From Vibrio nitrifigilis (lineage in GTDB: Bacteria; Pseudomonadota; Gammaproteobacteria; Enterobacterales; Vibrionaceae), in assembly GCF_015686695.1 (NCBI RefSeq), contig NZ_JADPMR010000001.1:2790001-2854000 (forward strand): a stretch of DNA of 64,000 bases, read 5' to 3'. Both the position numbers and the translations under genes were made by a program. Of this stretch, positions 9,289 to 18,661 are shown piece by piece. The notes beneath the pieces are model-generated. The model was not told where the DNA came from. It worked only from the letters and a program-made list of their open reading frames with translations, and ran no database searches. Within the stretch, counting starts at the first letter, position 1. Every line of letters begins with the position of its first letter.

Positions 9289-10413
9289 ATGTCAATCGAG
9301 AGCTTTTATCCACCGAGAAGAATATTGATGGGACCTGGACCGTCAGATATTTCACCCAGAGTATTACAGGCACTAAGTCGACCTACCGTAGGACATTTGG
9401 ATCCACTGTTTATCGGAATGATGGATGAACTGAAAGTTCTACTTCAATATGCCTTTCAAACAAAAAATGCATTTACCATTGCTGTCTCTGCTCCGGGAAG
9501 CGCGGGAATGGAGGCGTGTTTTGTTAATATGGTAGAACCTGGGGATAAGGTGATCATTTGTCGTAATGGTGTCTTTGGTGAGCGTATGCGCGAAAATGTC
9601 GTGCGGTGCGGTGGAAAGCCCATTGTTGTTGATGATGAATGGGGAGCTCCTGTCTCTATAGATAAAGTTGAACAAGCACTGAAAGAAAACCCAGATGCAA
9701 AAATTTTGGCATTTGTTCATGCTGAAACCTCAACGGGAGCCTTGAGTGATGCGCAAGAGCTTGGTGCATTGGCTAAACGATTTGGCATTCTGACTATTGT
9801 TGATGCTGTGACTTCTCTTGGTGGAGTACCTTTGCTGGTGGATGAGTGGCAGTTAGATGCCGTTTATTCTGGCAGTCAAAAATGTTTATCGTGTGTACCT
9901 GGTTTGTCTCCTCTCACCTTTTCTCCTGCTGCTATTGAAAAAATTCAGTCACGTTCAACGCCCATCCAGAGTTGGTTTTTAGATCAGAGTTTGGTGTTGG
10001 GGTATTGGAGTGGCGATGGTAAACGTAGTTATCACCATACTGCACCAGTCAATAGCTTGTATGCTTTGCATGAAGCGTTAATTTTATTGCAAAACGAAGG
10101 ATTAGAGATGGCCTGGCGTCGTCATCAAAATATGCATGATGTGCTAAAACTAGGCTTAGAAATGATGGGATTTAAATTTGTGGTTGATGCTAGATACCGC
10201 TTACCTCAACTTAATGCGGTATATTTTCCTCAAGGGATTGATGAGGCAACCATCCGGCGACAATTACTGGACACTTATAATTTAGAAATTGGGGCAGGAT
10301 TAGGGGAGCTAGCAGGAAAAGCTTGGCGTATTGGTCTGATGGGCTATGGCGCTCGTGAAGAAAATGTCGCTTTATGTTTACATGCATTAGATACCATACT
10401 TCATAAAGAGTAA
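9289..10413 (+). CDS. Class V aminotransferase (alanine/serine-glyoxylate type)
   Basis: A 374-residue pyridoxal-phosphate enzyme of the serine-pyruvate/alanine-glyoxylate aminotransferase group. Family marks: the N-terminal GPGPSDISPRVL, TVGHLDP, APGSAGMEA in the phosphate-binding region, Asp in IVDAVTSLGG, and the Schiff-base lysine near Lys198 in SGSQKCLSC. A strong AGGAAGGGAG ribosome-binding site lies just before the ATG. It is divergent from the lysC leader and converges on pglL. The physiological amino donor is not certain; serine, alanine or phosphonate metabolism are all possible for this family. Confidence 0.85.
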   Translation: MSIESFYPPRRILMGPGPSDISPRVLQALSRPTVGHLDPLFIGMMDELKVLLQYAFQTKNAFTIAVSAPGSAGMEACFVNMVEPGDKVIICRNGVFGERMRENVVRCGGKPIVVDDEWGAPVSIDKVEQALKENPDAKILAFVHAETSTGALSDAQELGALAKRFGILTIVDAVTSLGGVPLLVDEWQLDAVYSGSQKCLSCVPGLSPLTFSPAAIEKIQSRSTPIQSWFLDQSLVLGYWSGDGKRSYHHTAPVNSLYALHEALILLQNEGLEMAWRRHQNMHDVLKLGLEMMGFKFVVDARYRLPQLNAVYFPQGIDEATIRRQLLDTYNLEIGAGLGELAGKAWRIGLMGYGAREENVALCLHALDTILHKE

Positions 10414-10431
10414 TCAGCTGACGAGATCAGA

Positions 10432-10454
10432 GTAGGGATACTGAGTATCCCTAC
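10432..10454. terminator. Hairpin between convergent aminotransferase and pglL genes
   Basis: GTAGGGATAC and GTATCCCTAC form a perfect 10-bp stem with a TGA loop, in the 51-base gap between the two stop codons. There is no clear T-run on either side, so it may work with Rho or as an mRNA end protector. Confidence 0.55.
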
Positions 10455-10464
10455 GTTCATAAAG

Positions 10465-12213
10465 CTAAGGTTTTGATATGCTGACTGAACTACTGACTGA
10501 CGATATGGTGTCAACTATCCTACCGTTTTCATAACGAATATGGCTGAAGTCTATATTTGGAAAGAGAAATTCTGCTTCAGCTCGAATTTGATCAGCTCGA
10601 CTCTTTTCACCAATAAATTGATAAGCAAAGATCAAATTGCGGTAAAAAATAGGCCGTGGTTGACGTTTTATTATTTCAAGTGACCAATCTATATAAGGTT
10701 GAATATACGCTGATTTATTTTCATCAAGCCCGAGTTTGAGATAAGTCGTGTAGGTGTCCCAATCAAAGCGATCTTTCCATACGGTCAGATTCGTTACTTG
10801 CTCTAAAAGTGCAGGATCATGATCTTTGGTGCGTTCAAACTTAGCCAATACATAATTGGTTTGTAGCGAAGTAAGCATAAAAGCTGTTGTGAGTGCGGGC
10901 ACCAATAAGGAGCTAATCCGCAGAATTCGTTTGATCGTTAATGAGAAAGTGAGTTGATGAAAGTGAATAGAGCGCTGATCTATCCAATAAAGGAGAATCA
11001 AAAAAGTAATCCAGTGGGCTGCAGAATGATAGAAGGGATACTCTAGCTGAGTGTGAAGCGCTATAGGTACCAACAGGGCAAATAGAGCGAGTCGAGTTCC
11101 TTTTTTTGTTTGAGATATACGCAGTAATACAAATGCCGCAGCAATAAAAATACCCGCAATAGGTACCAGTCCCCCTTCAACTGCCCAATACAGTAGCTCG
11201 TTATGAGGGTGATCCATACTTGGTAGACCCGGGTGATAGCTTGGGTTTAGTTGGTGTTGGCGCGCGGTGTACAGGGCGTACTTCTCTTCAAATTTCCCAT
11301 AACCATAGCCTGTAAATGGTTTTTCTATAACCATATCAATCGTTTGGGGGAATGTGTAACGCCTTGGTGATTCCAAGTCGGCTTTGTTGCTAACTACACC
11401 ACCGGTGGATTGAATAAATAGCGTAGAAATACCGATAGCAAGCCCAATAATCAGTAAGCTTACCCAGATATAGAAACGTTTCTTTGATGCATATTTGTAT
11501 AGGTAAGGCAGTATAAGTGCAACACCCAAAATCGTACCGAGCCAAGCCGTTCGTGACGCAAGTACTACGAGTAAAGGTAGGGTGATAAGCGGAGTGAAAA
11601 AAAGGACGCCTAACTCTTTCACATTACGGCCGTATTTGGTGGCCTGTCTTGCCAGAAGATAGGCTGATAACATTAGCCCTGTAGCGAGAAAGCTTGCCAT
11701 AACATTGGGTTGACGGAATGTACCATAAGGGCGAAGGTATTTTGCGCCTTCAGCAGCAGGTTGAAAGTTACCGAGAAACTGATAAATACCGATAAATGCT
11801 TCAATAAGAACACCCAGTAAAATTAACCATAGCAATGACTGTTTTTCTTTATTGCTAAATCGGAATTGTTGCAGCATCAAAAAGAAAATAAAACCACTCC
11901 AAAGGCCGATAAGTCTCATGTAGCTCTGTGAGAATGAAGCGTCATGATAAAAAACCGGTATGGTCATGAGTAGGCAGGCACAAAACAAGCTGATAGTCAG
12001 TTTGGTATAACGCAGTATTCTTTGATTAGCCAACTGGTAGAACCCTACTGCAACAGCAAAGCTTAGCACCATCCATGTTGTATTATTGAAAGGAAGGTGT
12101 AGTCCGGCACCTCCTATATTTGGCATGTAGAAATGCATCGCGTAGAGATAAATGATACCGATAAGATAGATAAACGGTTTGTTAAGCGGAACCTTGGGAG
12201 CATCCGGTTCCAT
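10465..12213 (-). CDS. pglL: PglL-family protein O-oligosaccharyltransferase
   Basis: A polytopic inner-membrane protein of the Wzy/WaaL/PglL superfamily that moves lipid-linked glycans to proteins in the periplasm. About 12 membrane segments are visible, with the conserved periplasmic loop MDHPHNELLYWAVEGG (catalytic His) around the middle and a C-terminal soluble part as in PglL proteins. I chose the ATG at 12213 (582 residues, MEPDAPKVPLNKPF), since it resembles the start of V. cholerae PglL as I recall it; an upstream start at 12279 would add 22 residues. No glycan gene cluster is nearby. O-antigen ligase activity cannot be excluded. Confidence 0.85.
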   Translation of the reverse strand: MEPDAPKVPLNKPFIYLIGIIYLYAMHFYMPNIGGAGLHLPFNNTTWMVLSFAVAVGFYQLANQRILRYTKLTISLFCACLLMTIPVFYHDASFSQSYMRLIGLWSGFIFFLMLQQFRFSNKEKQSLLWLILLGVLIEAFIGIYQFLGNFQPAAEGAKYLRPYGTFRQPNVMASFLATGLMLSAYLLARQATKYGRNVKELGVLFFTPLITLPLLVVLASRTAWLGTILGVALILPYLYKYASKKRFYIWVSLLIIGLAIGISTLFIQSTGGVVSNKADLESPRRYTFPQTIDMVIEKPFTGYGYGKFEEKYALYTARQHQLNPSYHPGLPSMDHPHNELLYWAVEGGLVPIAGIFIAAAFVLLRISQTKKGTRLALFALLVPIALHTQLEYPFYHSAAHWITFLILLYWIDQRSIHFHQLTFSLTIKRILRISSLLVPALTTAFMLTSLQTNYVLAKFERTKDHDPALLEQVTNLTVWKDRFDWDTYTTYLKLGLDENKSAYIQPYIDWSLEIIKRQPRPIFYRNLIFAYQFIGEKSRADQIRAEAEFLFPNIDFSHIRYENGRIVDTISSVSSSVSISKP

Positions 12214-12388
12214 TTTTGTTCCACTTAAAAGCACTAATGCCATATATCTCTCGCTTGTTGAACAAAGAGACCAGCGCATCAGCTGGTCTCTACTACCTAA
12301 ATGATTGTAAGACGAGAGCCTGATGAAAACTTACTATCTTACTCTTGCTTTAATAATCCATTTGAAGGTGACAAAATTACGGAACTTT

Positions 12389-15211
12389 CTATTTTAACAT
12401 AGGCTTAAGGAATCTGGCGGTATGAGAGCCTTTTACTTTTGCAACATCTTCCGGTGAGCCTTGGGCGATAATCTCACCACCGCCTTGACCACCTTCTGGT
12501 CCTAGATCGATAATCCAATCAGCAGTTTTGATAACATCTAAATTATGCTCAATGACGATGACAGTATTACCGCGATCACGTAATTGGTTTAAAACACTGA
12601 GCAATTGTTGAATATCATAAAAGTGTAGACCAGTTGTTGGCTCATCTAAAATATACAGAGTCTTACCTGTATCACGTTTCGACAGTTCTCTCGCAAGTTT
12701 TACCCTCTGTGCTTCTCCGCCTGATAATGTTGTCGCTGCTTGTCCTAAGCGAATATAAGATAGCCCCACATCCATTAATGTCTGCAGTTTACGAGCAATA
12801 GCTGGAACTGGATCGAAAAATGAACGAGCTTCTTCGATGGTCATATTCAGGACTTCATCGATGGTTTTGCCTTTGTAGCGAACTTCTAAGGTTTCGCGGT
12901 TATAGCGTTTGCCTTTACATACATCACAAGGAACGTAAACATCAGGCAAGAAGTGCATTTCAACTTTAATCACCCCATCGCCTTGACAGGCTTCACAGCG
13001 TCCTCCGCGAACATTAAAGCTAAAACGCCCGGGTTTATAACCGCGAGAACGTGATTCCTGAGTACCCGCAAACAGTTCACGGATAGGTGTGAATATACCT
13101 GTGTAAGTCGCTGGGTTAGAGCGAGGAGTACGACCAATTGGGCTTTGATCAATAGCAATGACTTTATCAAAATGCTCAAGACCTTTGATCGATTTGTAAG
13201 GCGCTGGTGTTGAGGTTGTAGCTCCATTTAATGCCGTTTGAGCAATTTTATAAAACGTGTCATTAATTAATGTTGATTTACCCGAACCTGATACTCCAGT
13301 AATGCATGTAAATAAGCCAACTGGAATCGACATATCGACATTTTTTAGGTTATTGCCAGAAGCCCCGAGTACTTGAACTGTTTTTTTCGGATCCGGTGCA
13401 ACGCGCTTTTTAGGGATTTCAATACAACGTGTCCCGTTTAAGTATTGGCCAGTTATTGAGTCCGGATTAGCAATGATTTCATCCACAGTGCCTTCTGCAA
13501 CCACTTGCCCGCCATGAACGCCTGCACCTGGGCCAATATCAATAACGTGATCGGCAGTACGAATCGCATCTTCATCGTGTTCAACAACGAGTACGGTATT
13601 ACCGAGATCTCTCAGATGAGTAAGGGTGTTAAGCAAGCGTTCATTATCACGTTGATGAAGACCGATTGAGGGCTCATCAAGAACATACATTACCCCAACT
13701 AAGCCGGCACCAATTTGACTGGCTAATCGAATACGTTGGGCTTCGCCACCAGATAAAGTATCAGCACTACGTGATAAATTGAGATAGTTAAGTCCGACGT
13801 TGACCAAAAAGTGTAAACGGTCTTTGATCTCTTTCATCACTTTCTCTGCGATCTTAGCTTTTTGTCCCTCAAGTTTTAAGTGATCAAAAAACGCTAAAGA
13901 GTCGGCAATACTCAGTTCGACGATTTCAGGCAGAGTTGTATCATTAATAAATACATTACGAGCTTCTTCTCGTAGTCGAGTGCCATTACAGCTTGCACAA
14001 GACTTTGTCGAAATGTACTTGCTCAGCTCTTCTCGAACAGAGCTTGAATCTGTTTCTTTGTAGCGTCGATCTAAGGTATTAAGAATCCCTTCAAACGGAT
14101 GGTGTTTTACTCGTAAATCACCGCGATCATTAACATATTTAAATTCAATGTCGGTATGACCTGAACCGTGTAAGATCACGTCACGGATCTTTTTCGGAAG
14201 TTTCTCAAATGGTGTTGTGAGCTTAAATTTATAATGATCTGCTAATGACGTTAGCATTTGGAAATAATAGAAGTTACGTTTATCCCAGCCACGAATAGCG
14301 CCATCCGCTAAGCTTAGGCTCGCGTCTTGGACTACGCGGTCTTCATCGAAATATTGTTGAACGCCTAATCCATCACAGGTTGGGCAGGCACCTGCAGGAT
14401 TATTAAATGAGAAAAGGCGAGGTTCGAGTTCTTGCATGCTGTAGCCGCAATGGGGACAAGCAAAGTTGGCAGAGAAAACTTGTTCTTCACCTTCACCACT
14501 CATTGGCGCAGCAATAACGACACCACCAGAAAGTTCTAGTGCTGTTTCAAAAGATTCGGCCAAACGTTGCTGTAAATCTGAGCGAACTTTAAAGCGATCA
14601 ACAACGACTTCGATGGTATGTTTTTTTTGTAGTTCTAGCGCTGGTGGATCTGAAAGATCGCAAGTTTCACCATCAATACGAGCTCGGATAAACCCTTGTG
14701 CTGCTAAATTTTGTAGTGTTTTAACATGTTCACCTTTACGCTCTTTAATGATAGGCGCAAGGAGCATCATTTTTTCACCTTCGGGCAGCTCCAGTACTTT
14801 ATCAACCATTTGGCTGACCGTTTGTGCTTTTAAGGGAACGTGATGGACAGGACAACGAGGTTCACCAATACGCGCAAATAGTAGACGTAAGTAGTCGTAT
14901 ACTTCGGTAATGGTGCCGACCGTTGAGCGTGGGTTGTGTGATGTTGATTTCTGCTCTATTGAGATTGCAGGAGATAGGCCCTCAATATGGTCTACATCAG
15001 GTTTTTCCATTAAAGAGAGGAATTGTCGCGCGTAGGCTGAAAGAGATTCAACATATCGGCGTTGGCCTTCTGCATAAAGAGTATCGAATGCTAGCGATGA
15101 TTTTCCTGAACCTGATAAACCAGTGATAACAACGAGTTTATCTCTCGGGATCGTTAGATTTATATTTTTTAGATTATGGGTTCGAGCACCACGTACTTCT
15201 ATTTTATCCAT
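12389..15211 (-). CDS. uvrA: Excinuclease ABC subunit A
   Basis: Damage-recognition ATPase of nucleotide excision repair. It has 940 residues from the ATG at 15211, the same as E. coli; a GTG just before it would add one residue. Two ABC modules are seen, with Walker A GLSGSGKSS near residue 31 and GVSGSGKST near residue 640, ABC signatures LSGGEAQRIRLA and LSGGEAQRVKLA, and zinc-binding CPHCG and CEACQGDG motifs. A LexA box lies about 70 bases upstream. In E. coli uvrA is divergent from ssb; here galU and qstR lie between them. Confidence 0.97.
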   Translation of the reverse strand: MDKIEVRGARTHNLKNINLTIPRDKLVVITGLSGSGKSSLAFDTLYAEGQRRYVESLSAYARQFLSLMEKPDVDHIEGLSPAISIEQKSTSHNPRSTVGTITEVYDYLRLLFARIGEPRCPVHHVPLKAQTVSQMVDKVLELPEGEKMMLLAPIIKERKGEHVKTLQNLAAQGFIRARIDGETCDLSDPPALELQKKHTIEVVVDRFKVRSDLQQRLAESFETALELSGGVVIAAPMSGEGEEQVFSANFACPHCGYSMQELEPRLFSFNNPAGACPTCDGLGVQQYFDEDRVVQDASLSLADGAIRGWDKRNFYYFQMLTSLADHYKFKLTTPFEKLPKKIRDVILHGSGHTDIEFKYVNDRGDLRVKHHPFEGILNTLDRRYKETDSSSVREELSKYISTKSCASCNGTRLREEARNVFINDTTLPEIVELSIADSLAFFDHLKLEGQKAKIAEKVMKEIKDRLHFLVNVGLNYLNLSRSADTLSGGEAQRIRLASQIGAGLVGVMYVLDEPSIGLHQRDNERLLNTLTHLRDLGNTVLVVEHDEDAIRTADHVIDIGPGAGVHGGQVVAEGTVDEIIANPDSITGQYLNGTRCIEIPKKRVAPDPKKTVQVLGASGNNLKNVDMSIPVGLFTCITGVSGSGKSTLINDTFYKIAQTALNGATTSTPAPYKSIKGLEHFDKVIAIDQSPIGRTPRSNPATYTGIFTPIRELFAGTQESRSRGYKPGRFSFNVRGGRCEACQGDGVIKVEMHFLPDVYVPCDVCKGKRYNRETLEVRYKGKTIDEVLNMTIEEARSFFDPVPAIARKLQTLMDVGLSYIRLGQAATTLSGGEAQRVKLARELSKRDTGKTLYILDEPTTGLHFYDIQQLLSVLNQLRDRGNTVIVIEHNLDVIKTADWIIDLGPEGGQGGGEIIAQGSPEDVAKVKGSHTARFLKPMLK

Positions 15212-15277
15212 CACTCTGCTCTACATGTTTTACCAAGATGAACAAGTATTACATAGAGTGAGTTTTGTGCAAAGAAA

Positions 15278-15297
15278 TACTGGATAAAAAAACAGTT
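15278..15297 (-). promoter_or_regulatory. LexA (SOS) box upstream of uvrA
   Basis: TACTGGATAAAAAAACAGTT matches the LexA operator CTG-N10-CAG with flanking TA and T. It stands 67 bases before the uvrA start and would place uvrA under SOS repression, as in E. coli. Its A-run is also the T-tract of the galU terminator when read on the minus strand. Confidence 0.85.
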
Positions 15298-15312
15298 AGG
15301 ACAAGCCTAACT
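15286..15312 (-). terminator. galU terminator overlapping the uvrA SOS box
   Basis: On the minus strand AGTTAGG (15312-15306), a 5-base loop and CCTAACT (15300-15294) form a stem followed by GTTTTTTT. It ends the galU transcript 20 bases after its stop codon. The T-tract lies inside the LexA operator. Confidence 0.85.
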
Positions 15313-15331
15313 ATTTTTAAGAAAGAGTTTA

Positions 15332-16201
15332 TTAGCTACGATGAGTGGATTTTTTATCGAGTTCTACTTTCTGTATATTTTTTTTATACAGATTTTCATA
15401 GCAGTAGTTCGTAGCCTCGATGTAACCTTCAACACTCCCACAATCGAAGCGATGACCTTTAAACTTATATGCTAATACGCAGCCTGTTTTCGCTTGCTGA
15501 AGTAGTGCGTCAGTGATTTGAATTTCTCCACCTTTACCTGGTTTTGTATTTTCTATAATTTTGAAAATATCTGGAGTCAAAATGTAACGGCCTATGATGG
15601 CTAGATTGCTCGGTGCTTTGCCCGGTTCTGGTTTTTCAACCATGTCATCAACGCGGAAAATATCATCTTTGATCATTTCGCCAGAGATAACACCGTACTT
15701 GTGCGTTTCATCCTCTGGCACTTCTTGTACTGCAACAATTGAACAGCGGAACTGTTTATACAAGTCAGCCATTTGAGCAAGGACGCCTTTATCCTGATTA
15801 ACGCATAAGTCATCGGCGAGAACAACAGCAAAAGCTTCGTCACCAACGAGTTCTCGACCAGTTAAAATAGCGTGACCCAGCCCTTTCATTTCTCGTTGAC
15901 GAATATAAGTAAAGTTTGCTTTTTCCATTGTTTCGCGAACATCAATAAGTAATTCTTCTTTGTTTGTACCACGAATTTGATTTTCTAATTCGTAGTTCAT
16001 ATCGAAGTGGTCCATGATGGAGTGTTTTCCACGCCCTGTAACTATACACATTCCATCCATACCTGCTTGAATAGCTTCTTCAACCCCATATTCGATCAGG
16101 GGTTTGTTCACCACAGGCATCATTTCTTTTGGCATAGACTTAGTTGCAGGAAGAAAGCGGGTGCCGTAGCCTGCCGCAGGGAAAAGGCACTTTTTAATCA
16201 T
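15332..16201 (-). CDS. galU: UTP-glucose-1-phosphate uridylyltransferase
   Basis: Makes UDP-glucose for lipopolysaccharide, capsule and exopolysaccharide synthesis. The 289-residue protein begins with the nucleotide-binding motif AAGYGTRFLPATKSMPKEMMP, followed by the sugar-nucleotide region VVLADDLC and VEKPEPGKAPSNLAIIGRYIL. The length is close to the family norm (about 300). It is monocistronic between qstR and uvrA on the minus strand, with its own terminator. Confidence 0.95.
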   Translation of the reverse strand: MIKKCLFPAAGYGTRFLPATKSMPKEMMPVVNKPLIEYGVEEAIQAGMDGMCIVTGRGKHSIMDHFDMNYELENQIRGTNKEELLIDVRETMEKANFTYIRQREMKGLGHAILTGRELVGDEAFAVVLADDLCVNQDKGVLAQMADLYKQFRCSIVAVQEVPEDETHKYGVISGEMIKDDIFRVDDMVEKPEPGKAPSNLAIIGRYILTPDIFKIIENTKPGKGGEIQITDALLQQAKTGCVLAYKFKGHRFDCGSVEGYIEATNYCYENLYKKNIQKVELDKKSTHRS

Positions 16202-16307
16202 GGTAATAACCTATTTTGCACGTTTCTTTAAGAATATACGTATAAATTATCATGACAAGGTGTTGGATTCACAGGTGTTGATGCGCGTAATGTGCTTGAA
16301 TCCGCAT

Positions 16308-16952
16308 TTAGCTCAGTAAATTTTGCTTTCCCCATTCGACGGCTTCAATTCGTTTTTTGACGTTGAGTTTTTTATATAGAGCATAGAGATGTGATTTGAC
16401 GGTTGATTCCGCGATAAAAAGATCATCGGCAATTCTGGTATTTGAGAAGCCTTCTTTTAGCAGTTGTAAGATTTCAATTTCTCTTTGGCTGAGTTGTGGA
16501 TAGGTTTTACGGTAATAGATATCTAAATTGCATTGGAGATAATTGACGAGCTGCTGATAACTCTCGGTGGGAAGACAATGAGAACCGTTAATGATCTCTA
16601 TTAGTCCTGCTGTAATATGCTCGGTTTCTGCATGAGAATAAAAAAGTCCTTTTAAACGTCCAAAGGAAAGGTGTTCATCCGTATCTAAACGGCGTGGTAC
16701 GTTGTAAAGAATTACCTCAAATAACCCCTCATGTAAGCGAATTGGCGCGAGTGCTTTTCTCACTGAGTAATGGTCTTGATAGTCTATGAGTAAAATCTGA
16801 TAAGATTTATCATAATAGGTTAACATTACGTCTTCGATCGTCACAATTTGCAAAGGGATCGAATGTGCAGAACATTGCTTAAGAAGTTTGTTATCACAGA
16901 CATTGTTACCTAAACGAATCCAGCGAATGTATCTTGTGTGTTTTGATTGCAT
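16308..16952 (-). CDS. qstR: QstR-type LuxR/CsgD-family transcription regulator
   Basis: A 214-residue regulator with a degenerate receiver-like N-terminal half (about 1-140) and a C-terminal LuxR helix-turn-helix (LSQREIEILQLLKEGFSNTRIADDLFIAESTVKSHLYALYKKL split across about 148-190). Size, architecture and its place between galU and ssb match V. cholerae QstR (VC0396), the regulator downstream of TfoX and quorum sensing that switches on DNA uptake and type VI secretion genes. The receiver lacks an obvious phosphorylation Asp in context, as in CsgD/VpsT relatives. AGGA lies before the ATG. The symbol rests on synteny and family, so moderate certainty. Confidence 0.78.
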   Translation of the reverse strand: MQSKHTRYIRWIRLGNNVCDNKLLKQCSAHSIPLQIVTIEDVMLTYYDKSYQILLIDYQDHYSVRKALAPIRLHEGLFEVILYNVPRRLDTDEHLSFGRLKGLFYSHAETEHITAGLIEIINGSHCLPTESYQQLVNYLQCNLDIYYRKTYPQLSQREIEILQLLKEGFSNTRIADDLFIAESTVKSHLYALYKKLNVKKRIEAVEWGKQNLLS

Positions 16953-17267
16953 AACGTAATCCTAACGATGAGATAAAGGATTACTGTCACTAATTACTGG
17001 GAAGATGACGATAAGCTATCCTCTATTTTGCGTCAGATTTCTTGCCTTTGGGTTTGCTCTGAGTAACCACTCATTCTAAAGATTGATATTTGCCGCAATT
17101 TAAAACCTAAATTGAACAAACAAGAGATAGATTTCTGCTAAGGTCAATTTAGAGGTAAAGTTCGGAGAGGAGCACCATCGCTTCTTGAGCAGAGATTGGT
17201 GTGATGGATAAAGCGTGTTATCCTTGCCGACTAATTTTTAGTAATTACAGTTTAGACGGAGCAGAAC
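16953..17267. other. Divergent qstR-ssb intergenic region
   Basis: 315 bases without a gene, holding the promoters of qstR (minus) and ssb (plus). I looked for a CTG-N10-CAG LexA box for ssb and did not find one. A ribosome-binding site GACGGAGCAG precedes ssb. TfoX/CRP or HapR sites are expected for qstR from V. cholerae work, but none stands out by eye. Confidence 0.5.
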
Positions 17268-17807
17268 ATGGCAAGCCGTGGTGTGAACAAAGTAATATTA
17301 GTAGGTAACCTAGGTACCGATCCTGAGGTTCGCTACATGCCAAATGGCGGAGCAGTGGCGAATATCACTGTTGCAACGTCAGATTCATGGCGTGATAAAG
17401 CAACAGGTGAACAGCGAGAAAAAACTGAATGGCACCGTGTTGCTCTGTTTGGCAAATTAGCTGAAGTAGCAGGTGAATACTTGCGTAAAGGCTCTCAAGT
17501 TTATATTGAAGGTCAACTACAAACTCGTAAATGGCAAGACCAAAGTGGTCAAGACCGCTACACAACCGAAGTCGTTGTTCAAGGTTTTAATGGCACCATG
17601 CAAATGCTTGGTGGTCGTCAAGGTGGCGGTCAAGGTATGGCTCCACAACAGCAGCAACAACAAGGCGGATGGGGTCAGCCTCAACAGCCAGCGGCTCAGC
17701 CTCAATATCAACAACAAAAACCTCAGCAAGCGCCTCAACAGGCTCCACAGCAGCAGCCTCAGTATAATGAGCCGCCAATGGATTTTGATGATGACATCCC
17801 ATTCTAA
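17268..17807 (+). CDS. ssb: Single-stranded DNA-binding protein
   Basis: Binds single-stranded DNA as a tetramer in replication, repair and recombination. It has 179 residues (E. coli 178): an OB fold (about 1-112, starting ASRGVNKVILVGNLG), a Gln/Pro-rich linker of about 50 residues, and the acidic tip MDFDDDIPF that recruits partner proteins. The linker is made of many synonymous CAA and CAG codons. It is monocistronic with a strong terminator. Confidence 0.97.
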   Translation: MASRGVNKVILVGNLGTDPEVRYMPNGGAVANITVATSDSWRDKATGEQREKTEWHRVALFGKLAEVAGEYLRKGSQVYIEGQLQTRKWQDQSGQDRYTTEVVVQGFNGTMQMLGGRQGGGQGMAPQQQQQQGGWGQPQQPAAQPQYQQQKPQQAPQQAPQQQPQYNEPPMDFDDDIPF

Positions 17808-17824
17808 ATAATTGATTTAGAAAT

Positions 17825-17857
17825 AAAAAAGTTCACACATTGTGTGAACTTTTTTTA
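17825..17857 (+). terminator. ssb terminator
   Basis: GTTCACAC (17831-17838), an ATT loop and GTGTGAAC (17842-17849), with an A-run before and seven T after. It may also serve the convergent rep gene. Confidence 0.92.
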
Positions 17858-17905
17858 TGGGCTTGAGTTAGTAGTACGGCTAAAAAATCTGTTGGCGTTG
17901 CCGTA

Positions 17906-18661
17906 TTAGTATTTACTGTCGATATATTTTTCAATATATTCTTTCACCTTCGCTCGTTCCTCACGAGTTTTAGAGGTGATGTGAAATTCAATCTGATTGA
18001 CGGTTCGTAAACGGTTGATGTAGTGCATTTCAACATTAATATCTGTCAATTGATTAATCTCTTGTATCGGTTTTAACAAAGCTCGTTCTTTAAAGTGTTG
18101 CCAGCATTTTAGTGTATCTTCTACACCAAACTGTTTACGCAGTTTATCTACTTCAATCGTAAATGATTTTTTTACCTGCCAAGATTTACACATTTCATAT
18201 AAACGAATGGAGTAATAGCTGGTTAAAAATGCAATATTAATAAATTTGTACTGGGTGTAAGGCGGTTCTACGTAGTGTACAAGAGGAGTGTACGCATCTG
18301 AAATTCTAATTTTTGCTTCATTCTTAGATGGAAATTCAACTGAATCGATGATCGCTTCATTTATTGATGTGACTTCGCCTTCAACTTTGAAAGGTGCGCC
18401 TTCCATAGTAGCAAGGGCTTCACGAATACCCGCAAAGTTATTAGATTGTAGGGTCAAACCAATCGCTTGGCAGTATTCTTTAATATTGATATCAACCACA
18501 TGTTGCTGTTTATCCGCCAAGGTAGCAAAACAGTACTTGATCACTTTGTACTGATTGTAAGAAATCTTATATTCAGATGCTTGAATAAACTCATTACTTT
18601 TTACTACGACTTTATTACGCATTTTACTAATGTTGATCGATGGGGATTTTTTTATCGTCAT
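17906..18661 (-). CDS. Rep_3-family (plasmid-type) replication initiator protein
   Basis: A 251-residue protein with the two winged-helix layout of iteron-plasmid initiators (RepB/RepE/pSC101 RepA group). The N-terminal NEFIQASEYKISYNQYKVIKYCFATL helix region, the central FLTSYYSIRLYEMCKSWQ and the second domain FTIEVDKLRKQFGV..WQHFKERALLKPIQEINQLTDI follow the family pattern. GGTGAG precedes the ATG. The gene lies alone between ssb and a ybaK-like gene, with no partition, mobilisation or toxin genes in sight, so it looks like a chromosomal relic or domesticated initiator. Assignment rests on pattern resemblance; an initiator-like regulator is the main alternative. Confidence 0.7.
   Translation of the reverse strand: MTIKKSPSINISKMRNKVVVKSNEFIQASEYKISYNQYKVIKYCFATLADKQQHVVDINIKEYCQAIGLTLQSNNFAGIREALATMEGAPFKVEGEVTSINEAIIDSVEFPSKNEAKIRISDAYTPLVHYVEPPYTQYKFINIAFLTSYYSIRLYEMCKSWQVKKSFTIEVDKLRKQFGVEDTLKCWQHFKERALLKPIQEINQLTDINVEMHYINRLRTVNQIEFHITSKTREERAKVKEYIEKYIDSKY

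Noticed and set aside
9007..9428. Plus- and minus-strand frames overlapping the lysine riboswitch and the start of the aminotransferase gene
   Set aside because: The DNA is explained by the riboswitch, its promoter and the aminotransferase; no homology is visible.
16953..17267. Search for an SOS box shared by ssb, as in E. coli
   Set aside because: No CTG-N10-CAG pattern was found by eye in this region.
17625..17790. Gln-rich repeat in ssb considered as a DNA repeat array
   Set aside because: Codons are mixed and this linker type is normal for gammaproteobacterial SSB.
17365..17811. Several open frames overlapping ssb on both strands
   Set aside because: They are shadows of the low-complexity Gln-rich linker; ssb itself is certain.
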